This document shows, piece by piece, positions 17,682 to 27,234 of a stretch of 64,000 bases of DNA. Every line of letters starts with the position of its first letter. Position 1 is the first letter of the stretch. Origin of the DNA: Verrucomicrobiota bacterium (GTDB lineage: Bacteria; Verrucomicrobiota; Verrucomicrobiia; Verrucomicrobiales; Akkermansiaceae); NCBI GenBank assembly GCA_030835305.1, contig JAURPJ010000126.1, positions 37,363 to 101,362 on the forward strand. Reading direction: 5' to 3'. Made by a program: the position numbers and the translations under genes. The notes under the pieces are model-generated. The model was given only the letters and a program-made list of their open reading frames with translations, did no database searches and was not told the DNA's origin.

Positions 17682-20600
17682 ATGAAGACTATACTCGCTG
17701 CACTGCTCCTCACTCTCCCACTCTTTAGCCAAGTTCGAATCAACGAACTCATGGCTTCAAACACTCGATCCGTTCCCGACATCACCGACTTCGAAGATTA
17801 CCCGGATTGGATCGAACTTCACAACGCTGGCGCAGATTCCATTTCGCTCAGCGGCTACTTCCTCAGTGACAATCCCGATTCTCCTTTCAAATGGCCTTTC
17901 CCTGCTGGCACCACGATCGACGCAGGGGGATATCTCATGATCATGGCGGATGGTCACGATGCCGGCCCAGGTGAGAATCACCCGCGTGGGTACTGGCCGT
18001 GGAGGGATTTCACAACTGAAAAGTACCATGCAAATTTTTCGCTATCGGCAGACGGGGAATCTGTTGTCCTCACCCAGGCAATCGGGTCAATCGACACCAC
18101 CCTGGTCGCAGCGGGAGCCACCTGGAAATACCTCGATGACGGCTCGACCCAGTCCACCCAATGGCGGGCACGCACCTATAACGATATAACTTGGGCAGAA
18201 GGACCGGCTCCTATCGGTTATCAAAACGGAGTCACCACCACCATTTCCTTTGGACCCGATGAGAACGACAAATATCCAACCAGCTACTTCCGCCACACCT
18301 TCAACGTCGCCGACCCCACTCTCTACACCAGCCTCACCTTAAGCCTCCTCGTCGATGATGGAGCCGCCATTTATCTCAATGGTGAGGAGCTTCTCCGCGA
18401 CAATCTTCCCGAAGGGATCCTGACTTCATCCACCTATGCCCTCGGTTCCACCTCAAGTGAAACGGACTACACCAGCTACAACCTCCCGCCCTCTGCTCTT
18501 GTTGCCGGTGAGAATGTCATCGCTGTCGAAGTTCACCAACATGATCCTGATAGTAGCGACCTCAGTTTCGATCTCTCGTTGGAAGCCTCCTCTTACACCA
18601 GCGTCAATCAAATCGACATCATCACCTTTGGGACCGCAGTAACCGACATCTCCTATGGTCGCGACGCGACCACTCCCGACCAATGGCAACATTTCGCCGA
18701 ACCCACCCCCGGAGCCCCCAACACCACCGCACCTGTCACAAATATCCGACTCAAAAGCGCCACCGCGGAAATTTCCCCTCCCGCCGGATTCTTCACCGAT
18801 CCGGAAAGCGTGATCCTCACCGCTCCCACAGGCGCCATCCACTACACGCTCGACGGTAGCAATCCCACCAGCACTTCTCCGATCTATTCCGCGCCCATCT
18901 CAATTTCCGAAACCACCATTGTCCGTGCCCGCGTTTTTGAATCCGGAAAAGTCCCCGGCCCCATCGTGACGCAAACCTATTTCTTTGGCGAAGCGTTCGA
19001 TGGCCTCCCCATCATCTCAGTCGTTGCGGATCCCGAAACCCTCTTTGGCGACGAGATCGGAATCTATGACAACGATCACGAGCCGGTCCGCTCCGGGATG
19101 AATGAAGTTTACAAAGGCAAAGACGCGCCCGGTCACCTTGAGTTCTTCCCCTTTTCCGGCAGCGAAGGCTTCGGCGTCAATGCCGGAATTCGCATTGGCG
19201 GGGAAAACAACTGGGGCAGCCACGAACAAAAGGCCCTCAACTTTGCCCTCCGCGGCAAGTATGGAGACGACAATTTAAAATACGATCTCTTCCCCGGTTC
19301 CGGCATCCCAAACCACTCCGCCTTTACACTCCGCGAAGGCGGCGACGACTGGGACGATGCCATGCTTCGCGACGGTATGTGGAACCGCATTGCCGACGAT
19401 CTCATCAATGCCGAAACCAACGCCATGCGCCCCTCCGTCGTCTTCCTCAACGGAGAATACTGGGGCATCTACAACATTCGCTCCCGGTGGACCGAAGAGT
19501 GGATCTTCGAAAAATACGGCGTCAGCATTGGCGAATATGACCACATCGGATACGGACGCTTCACCAGTTCTTCCACCACTCTCGGAGCATATGAGGGCAC
19601 CACTGCCGATTGGGTTGAGCTGCTGGATTTTATTGATAATAACGACATCGACACACCCGCTGGCTGGGCCTTTGTCGAGTCGCGGGTCGACATCGATTCC
19701 TTCATCGACTTCGTCGTCTCCGAATCCTTCGCCAACAACACCAGCTGGGGACACAACCGCGAGATGTGGAAAGCCCATGCCCCCGGGAGCAAATGGCGCT
19801 GGTTTCTTCCCGACATGGATCGCACCTTCAAGAACTCAAGTATCAACTCCAATGAGTTCGATGACATCCTCCGCAACGATGCCCTCCTCGATCGCATCAA
19901 AAATCAACCCACCTTCCAGGCCCGTCTCGCCCAGCGCTACGCTGCTCACGTCGCAACCACCTTTGCTCCGTCACGCATTGCCAACATCGTCGACGAACTC
20001 GGAGCGCTTATCACCCCGCAACTTGCCCGTCACAAAGCAAAATGGTCTGGCAGTATCGACGCCGGCCAACAAGCCGCCGACATCCAGGAAATTAAAGACT
20101 ATACCACCGAGCGCGTGACCGAAGTTCACGATGAAATTTCCTCCGAACTGGGTATCGGCGATGCCGTCGATCTCTCGCTTGCCGTCACAGGATCTGGCAC
20201 CGTTTCCCTCGCCGGCGTTCCTATCGCCCCCGGCACCATCGCCATCTTCCCCGACCTCGATGCCTCCCTCTCCGCCGTCGCCGCTCCTGGTTACCAGTTC
20301 GATTCCTGGACTGGCATCAGCGGACCATCCACCACCACCCTCAACACCAGCGGACCAATTTCCATCACCGCCAATTTCATCCCTGCTCCCGGCACCATCG
20401 TTGGGGGCACTCTTACAGCCGACACCACTTTCACCTCCACTGGTTCGCCCTACTTGATCGAAGACGACCTCATCATCCCCGCTGGCGTTACCCTGACCGT
20501 TGAACCCGGTGTCACTCTCAACATGAAAATCCGGCGCCACATCCGCGTTCAGGGCACCCTCAACATCGCAGGCACTCCCGGCAATGAAGTTTCCCTAGCC

Positions 20601-22865
20601 GGATGCAATGGACAAAGCTGGGGCGGACTTTCCTTCGAACAACCCACTACCAGCTCCAGCCTCGCCCACCTCATCGTCCGGAATGCCACCCGCGGCCACG
20701 ATCCCACCCGATACCCAGCTGCCATTGCCGGACTTGATGCCACCGTCACCTTGGACTTCATCGACATTCGCGAATGCCGCGGGCCTCTCTTCTTTCGCGG
20801 CGGCTCAACCTATCTAAGCGACAGCACCATCCACATCCCCATCACTGGAGATGGCATCAACGTCAAACAAGGCTATGCCGAAACGGTTCGCTGTACTTTC
20901 CTCGGCAACAATGCCCCGGACACCGATGCCATCGACTATGATGGCGTCAACAAGGGCTTCATCAAAAACTGCCGGCTCTACAACTTCAAGGGCTTCAACA
21001 GCGATGGCATCGACATCGGCGAAAAATGTGTCGACGTCCTGCTCGAAGGCAACCTAATCTACTTCAACTCGGATAAAGGTGTCTCCGTCGGCCAAGGGTC
21101 CTCTGTCATCATGCGCCGAAATCTCGTCGTCGGCTGTCCTCTTGGAGTTGGAGTGAAAGATACTGGCTCCACCATCGAGATAGACCAAAACACCTTCATC
21201 GACTGCAAGGAAGCAATCTCGGTTTACGAGAAAAACTTTGGCAACGGCGGAGGCAAAGCCAACGTCACCAATACTATCATTTCTGGCTCGATAATTCCTG
21301 CCGCTGCCGACTCCTTCTCGTCCATCTCCCTGAGCTACAACCTGTCCGACACCTATCTTCTAGGCCTTGGCAATCTCATCGCCGACCCCCTCTTTGTCGA
21401 CCCCTCGGCTCTCAACTTCCAACTCGCCCCCTCTTCACCCGCCATCGACTCCGGCGACCCGGCACACGCCCCCGACCCCGATCTCACCCGTGTCGATATG
21501 GGAGCCGCTTACCATTACCAGGAATCCGACTACCCCTTCTCCCTTGGCAAAACTGTCGTGGTCAACGAAGTCCTCGCCAACTCCGGAACGGCACCTGATT
21601 GGATCGAGCTCTTCAACCGCTCCTCCGAACCAGTCAACATAGGAGGATGGTTCCTCAGCGACGCCGCCACCAACCTGACCAAATACCGTATTCCTCCCGG
21701 CACCATTATTCCTGCCCGAGCTTACCTGACCTTCTACGAGGACCTCAACTTTGGAGCCACCAGCACAGACCCCAATCGCGTCACCGGCTTTGGGCTCAGC
21801 GATGATGGCGAGACCGTCTACCTCAGCTCTGCGGAAAACGACCAACTCACCGACTACCGCTTTCAAGAAGACTTTGGAGCCTCGCTCCTCGGAGAGACCC
21901 AAGGCTACTTCTACAAGGCCAGCACTAATTCCTACAACTTCCTTCCGCTCAAATCACCAACCCCGAACACCGCTAACGCGACCCCACGAATCGGACCCAT
22001 CGTCATTTCCGAAATCATGTATAACCCCACTGGCAATGGAGACGCCGAATACCTTGAGCTTCTCAATATCAGCAATCAAGGGGTAACTCTTTTCGACATC
22101 GACTCCAACACCGCCTGGCGATTCACCAACGGAATTGAATACGAATTCCCCTCCCTTCAAACCATCGCCCTTGCTCCGGGGGAACGACTCGTCCTCACCA
22201 ACAACATCCCCGCCTTCAACAGCCAATTCGAAGTCCCTTCCGGAACCCAAATCCTCGAGTGGTCCACCGGCAAACTCTCCAACGGAGGAGAAGCAATCCA
22301 ACTTGGCCGCCCGGGACCTACTGATGCCAACAATTTCGTTCAATTCGTCCGCGTCGACCGTGTCAACTACGAAGACAGCGCCCCCTGGCCCACCAACCCT
22401 GACGGTGAAGGCCCAGCTCTCACCAAAATCTCCGAGAAAGAATACGGTAATGACTTCATTAACTGGCGCTCTCTCGCTGCCTCCCCCGGTGACATTGCTC
22501 CCGGCGAGCGCTTTGAAGACTGGGCCGCAGTCCACGGCATCACGGACCCCAAGCTCGACAACGATGGCGACGGATACAGCAACCTCACCGAATATGCCTT
22601 CGACCTCAATCCCAACGTCAACGAAGCAAGCTCCATCCTGACCATGGCGCGCTCAGGTTCCAACTACGACCTCAGTTTCAAGCTCATTCTGAATCGCACC
22701 GACATCGAAGTCGGTCTCCAGCAATCCACCGACCTCGTCAGCTGGGTCCCTACCGAAACTACTGTCACCCCCCACGATGGCGTCACCCAAAATAGAAACG
22801 TCACTCTTCCCACCGACAAACGACAACTCTTCCACCGCTTAAAGATCCTTCAAAAACCACGATAG
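17682..22865 (+). CDS. Giant secreted lamin-tail / CotH / beta-helix protein
   Basis: 1727 residues from the ATG at 17682, which opens a signal peptide (MKTILAALLLTLPLFSQ); the frame is longer but the extra 23 residues are not signal-like. Approximate order: lamin-tail domain 17-135 (RINELMASNT), galactose-binding-like sandwich 146-306, chitobiase C-terminal-like domain 361-431 (IHYTLDGSNPTST), CotH-kinase-like domain 440-800 (IISVVADPETLF, PDMDRTF), an InlB-type repeat 833-906 (YQFDSWTG), a right-handed beta-helix 906-1285, lamin-tail domain two near 1290 (VVVNEVLAN) and three near 1440 (IVISEIMYNP), a calcium-binding DNDGDGYSNLTEYAF loop at 1625 and a short tail. CotH of Bacillus phosphorylates spore-coat proteins; in this architecture the role is probably surface attachment or matrix modification, but it is unknown. 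Confidence 0.9.
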   Translation: MKTILAALLLTLPLFSQVRINELMASNTRSVPDITDFEDYPDWIELHNAGADSISLSGYFLSDNPDSPFKWPFPAGTTIDAGGYLMIMADGHDAGPGENHPRGYWPWRDFTTEKYHANFSLSADGESVVLTQAIGSIDTTLVAAGATWKYLDDGSTQSTQWRARTYNDITWAEGPAPIGYQNGVTTTISFGPDENDKYPTSYFRHTFNVADPTLYTSLTLSLLVDDGAAIYLNGEELLRDNLPEGILTSSTYALGSTSSETDYTSYNLPPSALVAGENVIAVEVHQHDPDSSDLSFDLSLEASSYTSVNQIDIITFGTAVTDISYGRDATTPDQWQHFAEPTPGAPNTTAPVTNIRLKSATAEISPPAGFFTDPESVILTAPTGAIHYTLDGSNPTSTSPIYSAPISISETTIVRARVFESGKVPGPIVTQTYFFGEAFDGLPIISVVADPETLFGDEIGIYDNDHEPVRSGMNEVYKGKDAPGHLEFFPFSGSEGFGVNAGIRIGGENNWGSHEQKALNFALRGKYGDDNLKYDLFPGSGIPNHSAFTLREGGDDWDDAMLRDGMWNRIADDLINAETNAMRPSVVFLNGEYWGIYNIRSRWTEEWIFEKYGVSIGEYDHIGYGRFTSSSTTLGAYEGTTADWVELLDFIDNNDIDTPAGWAFVESRVDIDSFIDFVVSESFANNTSWGHNREMWKAHAPGSKWRWFLPDMDRTFKNSSINSNEFDDILRNDALLDRIKNQPTFQARLAQRYAAHVATTFAPSRIANIVDELGALITPQLARHKAKWSGSIDAGQQAADIQEIKDYTTERVTEVHDEISSELGIGDAVDLSLAVTGSGTVSLAGVPIAPGTIAIFPDLDASLSAVAAPGYQFDSWTGISGPSTTTLNTSGPISITANFIPAPGTIVGGTLTADTTFTSTGSPYLIEDDLIIPAGVTLTVEPGVTLNMKIRRHIRVQGTLNIAGTPGNEVSLAGCNGQSWGGLSFEQPTTSSSLAHLIVRNATRGHDPTRYPAAIAGLDATVTLDFIDIRECRGPLFFRGGSTYLSDSTIHIPITGDGINVKQGYAETVRCTFLGNNAPDTDAIDYDGVNKGFIKNCRLYNFKGFNSDGIDIGEKCVDVLLEGNLIYFNSDKGVSVGQGSSVIMRRNLVVGCPLGVGVKDTGSTIEIDQNTFIDCKEAISVYEKNFGNGGGKANVTNTIISGSIIPAAADSFSSISLSYNLSDTYLLGLGNLIADPLFVDPSALNFQLAPSSPAIDSGDPAHAPDPDLTRVDMGAAYHYQESDYPFSLGKTVVVNEVLANSGTAPDWIELFNRSSEPVNIGGWFLSDAATNLTKYRIPPGTIIPARAYLTFYEDLNFGATSTDPNRVTGFGLSDDGETVYLSSAENDQLTDYRFQEDFGASLLGETQGYFYKASTNSYNFLPLKSPTPNTANATPRIGPIVISEIMYNPTGNGDAEYLELLNISNQGVTLFDIDSNTAWRFTNGIEYEFPSLQTIALAPGERLVLTNNIPAFNSQFEVPSGTQILEWSTGKLSNGGEAIQLGRPGPTDANNFVQFVRVDRVNYEDSAPWPTNPDGEGPALTKISEKEYGNDFINWRSLAASPGDIAPGERFEDWAAVHGITDPKLDNDGDGYSNLTEYAFDLNPNVNEASSILTMARSGSNYDLSFKLILNRTDIEVGLQQSTDLVSWVPTETTVTPHDGVTQNRNVTLPTDKRQLFHRLKILQKPR

Positions 22866-22907
22866 TCACTGGGACCCCGCCCCCGAGCACGATCGAACCA
22901 GAGAGAG

Positions 22908-23087
22908 TCAGCGCCCACCGACTCGGCGCGCTGCCGCATTTACGGTCAGAGCACTCGTTTCCCCTCCAAAATAGGAACCGGAAACAGGGGCAAATCGTCG
23001 ATCTCCTTCATCATATCCGTAGAATCCTCGGCGAGGTCCTCCACACGAGGTGATCAACAAACGAATTCCAGCCAGCAGGGCGGTCAC
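22908..23087 (-). CDS. Small lipoprotein, 59 residues, GTG start
   Basis: On the minus strand a GTG at 23087 is preceded at good spacing by AGGAAGG. It opens a short lipoprotein signal with lipobox ITSC (Cys15) and a mature part rich in Gly, Arg and aromatic residues (RGFYGYDEGDRRFAP, GSYFGGETSALTV, AAARRVGGR). A longer frame without ribosome binding site reaches 23243 but would overlap the next gene. The sequence is compositionally protein-like and the ribosome site decides the start. Family unknown. It sits 64 bases downstream of the PQQ-propeller gene on the same strand. Confidence 0.5.
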   Translation of the reverse strand: MTALLAGIRLLITSCGGPRRGFYGYDEGDRRFAPVSGSYFGGETSALTVNAAARRVGGR

Positions 23088-23151
23088 TATTTCCTTCCTA
23101 AGGTTAAAGCATGATGGCTTCCTTTGGTCGGGCGAGCCTTGAATCGAAAGG

Positions 23152-24555
23152 TTATTTGCCAAGGCAATACAAATACCCATCCTTAGAACCCGCATACACG
23201 CAACCGTTCCAGACCACCGGTGTGGCATCGAACATCGGCCCACTCAAGCGATCCAGACGGACCATCTTTCCGGCGCGGGTCACTTGGTAAAGATCCATCC
23301 CGTTGTCGTAGCCGATCACAATTTTATCGCCCACAAAAAGCGGGGTGGAGATAGAACCTTGAGGCAATTTCACTCGATCTAGAACGAGTGGTGCCGGGTA
23401 TTGCTTCTTCCTTCGCGGCCCCCAGTTCATCACTCCCGGTTCAAGCTTCTTGTGATTCACGAGAGTGAGATTGCCATCAACCCCCACGAAACAAGCTAGA
23501 TCCTTGGAGACCGTGGAACTGTATCTGTGGTTCACCGCCGGACTGCCAACGAGGCCGCCATTCCACGTATACCACTTACGATCCGGAAGCGGATGGAACC
23601 ATTTTACTTTTCCGCCTGTGGAGAACTTCACAACGCCTCCCTGCCCCGGGATAAACTGCTTCTCGATTCCAAGCAGGAGGTGTTTGTCGTTGGTCAGCGG
23701 CATGGTGCCGTTAAGATCACCTCCAATTTCCAGCTTGGTGCTGGTCCCGCCGAAAAAACCCATTCCGCATCCGTAAACCCGACCCACTCCCGCAGCTACA
23801 AAAGCGGTGCTTCCGACCATGGTGGGCGATGATTCACAACACAACTCACTACGATATAGCTCGAAATCCGAGTTCTTAAAAAGCTGGGTTTGTTTGCTGA
23901 TTTCCGGAGTTGATAATGCCACACCTTTCTTAGCGTTGCGGACATCCGGAGAAAACACCGTGAAATATCCGTTCTCAAGCGGAATGGCAGCCTTGCTCCC
24001 GACGATCACGGCAGAGGCATCGCAGTCCCGGCTATTGGATGCGGTCGCGCGCGAGTTGTGCGCCCACAATTTTTGCCCGGTCGTGTAGGAAATTCCGTGA
24101 AGACTATAGGCGGTTCCCGTTCTCCAGTGCTGCCCAAACCCGCTGCGACTTCCAACGATCAGGGTGTATCGGGTCGCGGCCGGACCACCAACGTCAACAA
24201 AAGTAGGCGTCCCCTTGATAACATCGCCTACGCTCGTTGACCAAATCACCTTGCCGTCGCGCGCCCTAATTTTTTTCACATGATGGCTGAGTGTTCCCTG
24301 GATAAGATAGAGTTCATTTCCTTCCTGAATCACAAGAGGCTGACCGGTCCAACCCGCACCCTTCCACATCCGGACATCGCCGGTCCCGAACATCGTTCTC
24401 CCCGAACCGAGCGGAGTCTTCCACTTGATCCTCAGTTTTGAAGGAGCCTGATTGCCGTAATAATTTCGCTGATTGTCCCCAAGATAGGTTCCAACGAGAG
24501 GTTTGATCTGGGCGAAGAGCGGGAGACACGCGAGGAGAAAAAAAAAGAGCTTCAT
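23152..24555 (-). CDS. Secreted PQQ-like beta-propeller protein
   Basis: 467 residues from the ATG at 24555, chosen because it begins a signal peptide (MKLFFFLLACLPLFAQ); the frame stays open to 24639 without one. The mature part contains repeated propeller blades: LRIKWKTPLGSGR, VKKIRARDGKVIWSTSVGD, YTTGQKLWAHNSR, VVKFSTGGKVKWFHPLPD and a final GCVYAGSKDGYLYCLGK, the classic blade motif. Such outer-membrane or periplasmic propellers in this phylum often act as binding scaffolds; PQQ binding is not implied. The start codon lies 5 bases after the stop of the VanX-like gene upstream, so the two form an operon. Confidence 0.9.
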   Translation of the reverse strand: MKLFFFLLACLPLFAQIKPLVGTYLGDNQRNYYGNQAPSKLRIKWKTPLGSGRTMFGTGDVRMWKGAGWTGQPLVIQEGNELYLIQGTLSHHVKKIRARDGKVIWSTSVGDVIKGTPTFVDVGGPAATRYTLIVGSRSGFGQHWRTGTAYSLHGISYTTGQKLWAHNSRATASNSRDCDASAVIVGSKAAIPLENGYFTVFSPDVRNAKKGVALSTPEISKQTQLFKNSDFELYRSELCCESSPTMVGSTAFVAAGVGRVYGCGMGFFGGTSTKLEIGGDLNGTMPLTNDKHLLLGIEKQFIPGQGGVVKFSTGGKVKWFHPLPDRKWYTWNGGLVGSPAVNHRYSSTVSKDLACFVGVDGNLTLVNHKKLEPGVMNWGPRRKKQYPAPLVLDRVKLPQGSISTPLFVGDKIVIGYDNGMDLYQVTRAGKMVRLDRLSGPMFDATPVVWNGCVYAGSKDGYLYCLGK

Positions 24556-24560
24556 CGGTT

Positions 24561-25280
24561 TCAGAATACGGATTTGATTTTTGAGAGCGAGATGGTGTCG
24601 GGATAACTCCGAAAACGACGATCCGTGAAATGCCACCATTCATTTGGAAGGGGGAAAAAACCGGCCTGGCTCATGGCCTGTTGCAGGATCTGTTTTCTCT
24701 TCATCACCTCCGGATCGGGATGCTGGTAAGCGGCCGCAGCCTGCGGCGTAAAGCTATCGAAACCAGTTGGCATCTTGACAGGCTCACCGGACTTCGTGAC
24801 CAGCGTGACATCAACCGCGGTTCCGCAGGAATGCTGCGAGGGTTGGCTGAAAGGATTCGCGACAAAACGATCATCATGACCGGAGGCATCCCATAGAACC
24901 AACTGAGCCGAAGGAGGACGGTAAGCATCCCACACCTTGATCCGATAACCATATAGCTTCACCCGCTCATTGGCCTTGCGAAGTCTGACGGCGGTCTCGG
25001 GGCGCAACAAAGCCGGCATGTTTTCCGCGTAAAGCGGCTTCTTCGCGATCGCCGATCCACGGGTGTATCGTAAATCAATCGCGATGCTGCGGTCGACTTC
25101 TGCGATCCGAATCAAACCCGCCTCTGCGAGCGTCGAATTCGAGGAGCGGGGCAAGGATGATCCAACCGGGTCACGACCATTCCAGCTGGCGCTTGTCGAA
25201 CAAGCAACAAAGATGGTTGTGGCCAGGAGTCCGAGGGGCAGAAGAAGTCGCACGCTGGCGAGACTAACGATTTCCAGCAA
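24561..25280 (-). CDS. D-alanyl-D-alanine dipeptidase (VanX/DdpX type), lipoprotein
   Basis: 239 residues. The N-terminus has a lipoprotein signal with lipobox FVAC (Cys27), so the enzyme is probably anchored to a membrane facing the periplasm. The peptidase M15D core is intact: IDLRYTRGSAIAKKPLY, WDAYRPPSAQ, the zinc motif QHSCGTAVDVTL (His150, Asp157) and EWWHF (Glu214, His217). The reaction is cleavage of D-Ala-D-Ala dipeptides from peptidoglycan turnover. Nothing nearby suggests glycopeptide resistance; no vanHA genes are present, so a recycling role is more likely. It is the first gene of a two-gene minus-strand operon with the PQQ-propeller protein. Confidence 0.93.
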   Translation of the reverse strand: MLEIVSLASVRLLLPLGLLATTIFVACSTSASWNGRDPVGSSLPRSSNSTLAEAGLIRIAEVDRSIAIDLRYTRGSAIAKKPLYAENMPALLRPETAVRLRKANERVKLYGYRIKVWDAYRPPSAQLVLWDASGHDDRFVANPFSQPSQHSCGTAVDVTLVTKSGEPVKMPTGFDSFTPQAAAAYQHPDPEVMKRKQILQQAMSQAGFFPLPNEWWHFTDRRFRSYPDTISLSKIKSVF

Positions 25281-25337
25281 TCAGGAAAAAGGCAAAGTTC
25301 ACCATCAGCAACAGAGAGGACAATCGAGCGGGCCCGA

Positions 25338-25631
25338 CTAAGCCGCATTCCGACCATTTGGCCCGGGCGGTGGGAGCTTCTCATCCACGACGAATTCAAA
25401 GCGGGACTGAACCGGGCCTGCAAACAACGGAATTCCGAGTAAAAAAAGGCCCTGCCGCATCTGGGCACCAAACTCCTCGCCAAAACCGCGGGAAATGAAA
25501 TGGCAGAAGGAAGCCATTTTCATTCGTCCCAGAATCAGCAACTCCGGCTCATGCCCCATGTCACGCTCTTTGCGAGGGAGGTTTCTCTCCTCAATGGAAT
25601 CAAACGCCGGATGGTGCTCTTCTTCATCCAT
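25338..25631 (-). CDS. Hypothetical protein, 97 residues
   Basis: I place the start at the ATG at 25631 (MDEEEHHPAFDSIEER) and not at the first ATG at 25664; neither has a clear ribosome binding site. The first third is acidic, the middle has MKMASFCHFISRGFGEEFGA and LFLLGIPLFAGPVQSRFEF, the end is proline-rich. Composition is protein-like and there is no better frame on the other strand, but I recognise no family. It lies 57 bases downstream of nothing coding on its strand and upstream of the VanX-like gene. Confidence 0.4.
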   Translation of the reverse strand: MDEEEHHPAFDSIEERNLPRKERDMGHEPELLILGRMKMASFCHFISRGFGEEFGAQMRQGLFLLGIPLFAGPVQSRFEFVVDEKLPPPGPNGRNAA

Positions 25632-25750
25632 CAGGTGAAGAAACTCAACAGGTGACGAGTGCAATTCGATCCGCAGATTAAGGGGAAAATGGTCTCAGGC
25701 AGGCGACATGGAAGATTCGGAGGAGAACTCGTTTCGCATAGTTTTGGTGG

Positions 25751-25771
25751 GGTTGGTTTTGATAACCAACC
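25751..25771. other. Perfect inverted repeat with 8-base arms
   Basis: GGTTGGTT and AACCAACC flank a 5-base loop. No T run follows on either strand, so it is not a standard terminator. It lies 77 bases from the stop of the endonuclease/phosphatase-family gene (25848-27164), in a gap with no gene, and could be an operator or an RNA 3-prime-end structure. Confidence 0.45.
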
Positions 25772-25847
25772 TTAATGTGCCACCCTTTCCCCGACCGCTT
25801 GTTTTCTCTGTGACCTATTTGCCAGATTGGCTCACAAGAACGGCTTA

Positions 25848-27164
25848 TTACTCGTAAGATGCCGCAATCCTAAAAAACTCCCGCCCGATTGGCGCCGGAA
25901 GAATCGCGGTTGCGTTCTCTTCTTCAATCTCAATCTCCACCTCATCAAGCCGAAGCCAGGCATCGGCGTCCAGATTGGTCGCTTTCTCCAACCGGTATGA
26001 AGCTTCGCCTTTCGCTTTCCAACGAATGACCAATTGCTGCTCAGAGGTATCCACCGTGAGATCCCGGACGACCTCTTCAATCAAAGGCACCAGCTTCAGA
26101 TCCAGATAAACCAGCCGATGATCTGACACCGCCACCAGATTGGCCCCTGCCTGTGATCCCGTCGGCCAAAAAACCGCTCCATCTTCGATCTGGAACCCAA
26201 TTTTAGACGGGAGAACATAGTCGACCCGAAGCCGAAAGGTGGCGGTGTCAAATCGATTCGAGGCCGAAACGTCACCCGTTCGCCCGGGAACAAAATCACC
26301 GCTCACACGTGGATGATCCAGAAGCTGGTTGATGGCCGCATTCACACTGTCACCCCGGGTAGGGTCCGCATTTTGATCACCCGCTATCACGAAGCGCTCT
26401 CCCTCGTCCAGACCTCCATCCAGATATTCGGCAGAACTGGGTGTCAGGTAGTCGGCCCAGAGACGGATCTCATCGTGATTCCTGCGACCGTTACGATCCT
26501 CGGCTCCATCAAAAACGGGAGGGGTTGGGTGACTCACTAGAAAATGAAAACGCGTACCGAGAACCTCAATCGGCACATCCCAATGACTCTTCGAAGAAAC
26601 CCGAAGCACCTCCTGCTCGTCCGCAGTGTAAAATCCCGGTGGGATCAAATTGCCCGGCATATCCCTCCAAAGCACTTCCTCAAAAGTTCGGACCGCGTCT
26701 GCATCGATGGGAAATTTGGAAAAAACCGCCATCGCAAACTTTCCAGGAAACTCCCCAAAACCGAAGGCATCACCGCCGTAGCTCTGATCTCCCGGAGTGC
26801 CATCGACCACCCCGTTGTTATCCAGGTCGAACCCCGAGTGAATTCCGGTATTTGAAATCGCCACATAGCGATACGGGTAATTTTGAGCACTTCTCCCATT
26901 CTGACTGACGTTAAAAAAACGGTCGTTCATTCGCGTCGCGCCCGTGCCATTCGCATCATAATCGAACTCATTGAGCAAAAGAACATCCGGTTGCACAATC
27001 TGAACGACCTCGGCAACCCGCTTCGCAGAAACATTCGTTCCCGTCCTGAGCAACGCCGCCAGCCGCCCCTCGCTGGTTTGGGATAATGCCACGTTGTAGG
27101 TAGCCACCCGGATCGTTCTGGCCTGAAGAAACGGAACGAGAAGGATTACAAGAACAAGTCGCAC
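25848..27164 (-). CDS. Secreted endonuclease/exonuclease/phosphatase-family protein
   Basis: 438 residues with a short signal peptide (MRLVLVILLVPFLQA). The EEP fold is clear: RVATYNVAL at the first strand, QPDVLLLNEFDYDANG with the metal-binding Glu, FVIAGDQNADPTRGD (Asp-x-Asn pair), RVDYVLPSK and the catalytic SDHRLVYLDL at the end. A C-terminal ~80-residue extension (LIRWKAKGEASYRLEKATN) resembles the short beta domains that end many verrucomicrobial secreted proteins. It likely cleaves phosphodiester or phosphomonoester bonds outside the cytoplasm, for example extracellular DNA or phospholipid headgroups; the substrate is not determined. It stands alone, divergent from moeA. Confidence 0.9.
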   Translation of the reverse strand: MRLVLVILLVPFLQARTIRVATYNVALSQTSEGRLAALLRTGTNVSAKRVAEVVQIVQPDVLLLNEFDYDANGTGATRMNDRFFNVSQNGRSAQNYPYRYVAISNTGIHSGFDLDNNGVVDGTPGDQSYGGDAFGFGEFPGKFAMAVFSKFPIDADAVRTFEEVLWRDMPGNLIPPGFYTADEQEVLRVSSKSHWDVPIEVLGTRFHFLVSHPTPPVFDGAEDRNGRRNHDEIRLWADYLTPSSAEYLDGGLDEGERFVIAGDQNADPTRGDSVNAAINQLLDHPRVSGDFVPGRTGDVSASNRFDTATFRLRVDYVLPSKIGFQIEDGAVFWPTGSQAGANLVAVSDHRLVYLDLKLVPLIEEVVRDLTVDTSEQQLVIRWKAKGEASYRLEKATNLDADAWLRLDEVEIEIEEENATAILPAPIGREFFRIAASYE

Positions 27165-27234
27165 GAGGGCACCCTAGCTCATTTTTTGGCGAGTGACAGT
27201 TGAGAAGTACCTCTGATTAAACCAAGCTCGTCTC

